DNA from: Dehalococcoidia bacterium
GTDB taxonomy: Bacteria > Chloroflexota > Dehalococcoidia > GIF9 > AB-539-J10
DNA length: 5,831 bases
Assembly: GCA_030612165.1 (NCBI GenBank)
Contig: JAUWOK010000061.1
Span: 1-5,831, forward strand
Direction of reading: 5' to 3'
The notes beneath the pieces were generated by a model. The model was not told where the DNA came from and made no database searches. It saw only the letters and a program-made list of their open reading frames with translations. The position numbers were made by a program, and so were the translations under genes. Every line of letters starts with the position of its first letter. The stretch's first letter is position 1. Positions 5,484 through 5,831 of the stretch are shown piece by piece.

Positions 5484-5831
5484 GCACTCCTTCGATAGAT
5501 GTTACCTCCTGCCGCGTGCTTTTTTGCCCAGCAATAACTATAAATGATGCTGGATTATCTACGGAAATAACAACACCACGGGAACCTTCAACCGCTTTTT
5601 CGCGCGCATTAAACTCAAGCGCCACCATATATCCCGCCTCTCGCAGTGCTCGTGCCAGCACAAAACAGGTCTGCTCCGCTTCGGAATCCACCCTGTTGCT
5701 TTTAACCGTAACCACCTTTTCTGCCTGTCCTTCCACTTCATCGGGAAGTATGTCCACCACGGAATCAAGATAGAACGCAAACCCGCAGGCAGGAACCTTC
5801 TCGCCCCCCAAAAGTGGAATTAAATCGTCAT
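5458..5831 (-). CDS. hisZ: ATP phosphoribosyltransferase regulatory subunit HisZ, C-terminal part
   Basis: The last 123 codons of a gene entering from the right edge; the frame is open to the edge. HisZ is a catalytically inactive relative of histidyl-tRNA synthetase that partners short HisG, activates it and carries histidine feedback inhibition. The visible part opens with DDLIPLLGGEKVPACGFAF (about 1-19), matching the RYDxL...G...PAxGFAxxxD segment at the end of the class II synthetase-like core (motif 3 region), followed by YLDSVVDIL. The remaining roughly 90 residues contain a lone alpha/beta unit (QTCFVLARALREAGYMVALEF, then VVISVDNPASFIVIAG) resembling the C-terminal part of HisRS/HisZ. 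HisRS itself is possible from the fragment alone, but the position directly before hisG, with overlap or near contact, and the lack of a fuller anticodon-binding domain favour HisZ. The N-terminal core cannot be seen. Confidence 0.82.
   Translation of the reverse strand, partial: DDLIPLLGGEKVPACGFAFYLDSVVDILPDEVEGQAEKVVTVKSNRVDSEAEQTCFVLARALREAGYMVALEFNAREKAVEGSRGVVISVDNPASFIVIAGQKSTRQEVTSIEGVLALLGEQA

Noticed and set aside
1..5831. CRISPR arrays, tRNA or rRNA genes, insertion sequences, T-box leader
   Set aside because: No regularly spaced repeats, cloverleaf-like segments, transposase motifs or T-box motifs were seen. The his operon promoter and leader lie outside the right edge, so a leader-type control there cannot be judged.

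Overview
The window is dominated by a minus-strand histidine biosynthesis operon, read right to left as hisZ (3' end only) - hisG - hisD - hisC - hisB. The genes are tightly packed: junctions are a 4-base ATGA overlap, 3 bases, or about 23 bases with a strong Shine-Dalgarno. A separate hisZ beside a HisG without the long-form regulatory domain, bacterial ribosome binding sites and moderate GC content point to a bacterium of the HisZ/HisG type. The hisD-hisC-hisB order resembles what I recall for Dehalococcoidia (Chloroflexota), but a clostridial Firmicute is not excluded. The taxonomic guess is an inference, not a measurement.

The most striking feature is hisG. A single uninterrupted reading frame of about 487 codons encodes two HisG catalytic domains in tandem, whereas a normal short HisG has about 200-220 residues. 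The two halves have decayed in a complementary way. The N-terminal copy keeps the PKGRL segment but has lost the PRPP-binding loop. The C-terminal copy keeps an intact PRPP loop (DNVQTGKTL) but carries PDGHQ where PKGRL is expected. This looks like a one-chain pseudo-dimer working with HisZ.

Left of the operon lies a convergent plus-strand gene for an RNase HI-like protein (494-940) with all four catalytic acidic residues and a good ribosome binding site. About 90 bases separate its stop from the hisB stop. Upstream of it is a 315-base divergent intergenic region with several possible control elements: a GGGACA/TGTCCC palindrome next to an extended -10 box, a GC-rich hairpin followed by a T-rich tract, and a paired CCCGTG direct repeat. 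The left edge holds the first 59 codons of a minus-strand small membrane protein whose start codon lies almost at the predicted transcription start.

The his genes encode the first step of the pathway (HisZ plus HisG), the dehydratase (HisB), the aminotransferase (HisC) and the final dehydrogenase (HisD). hisH, hisA, hisF, hisI/E and the histidinol-phosphate phosphatase are not in the window. hisB is the last his gene here and the next gene downstream is the convergent RNase H gene, so the missing steps must be encoded upstream of hisZ or elsewhere.
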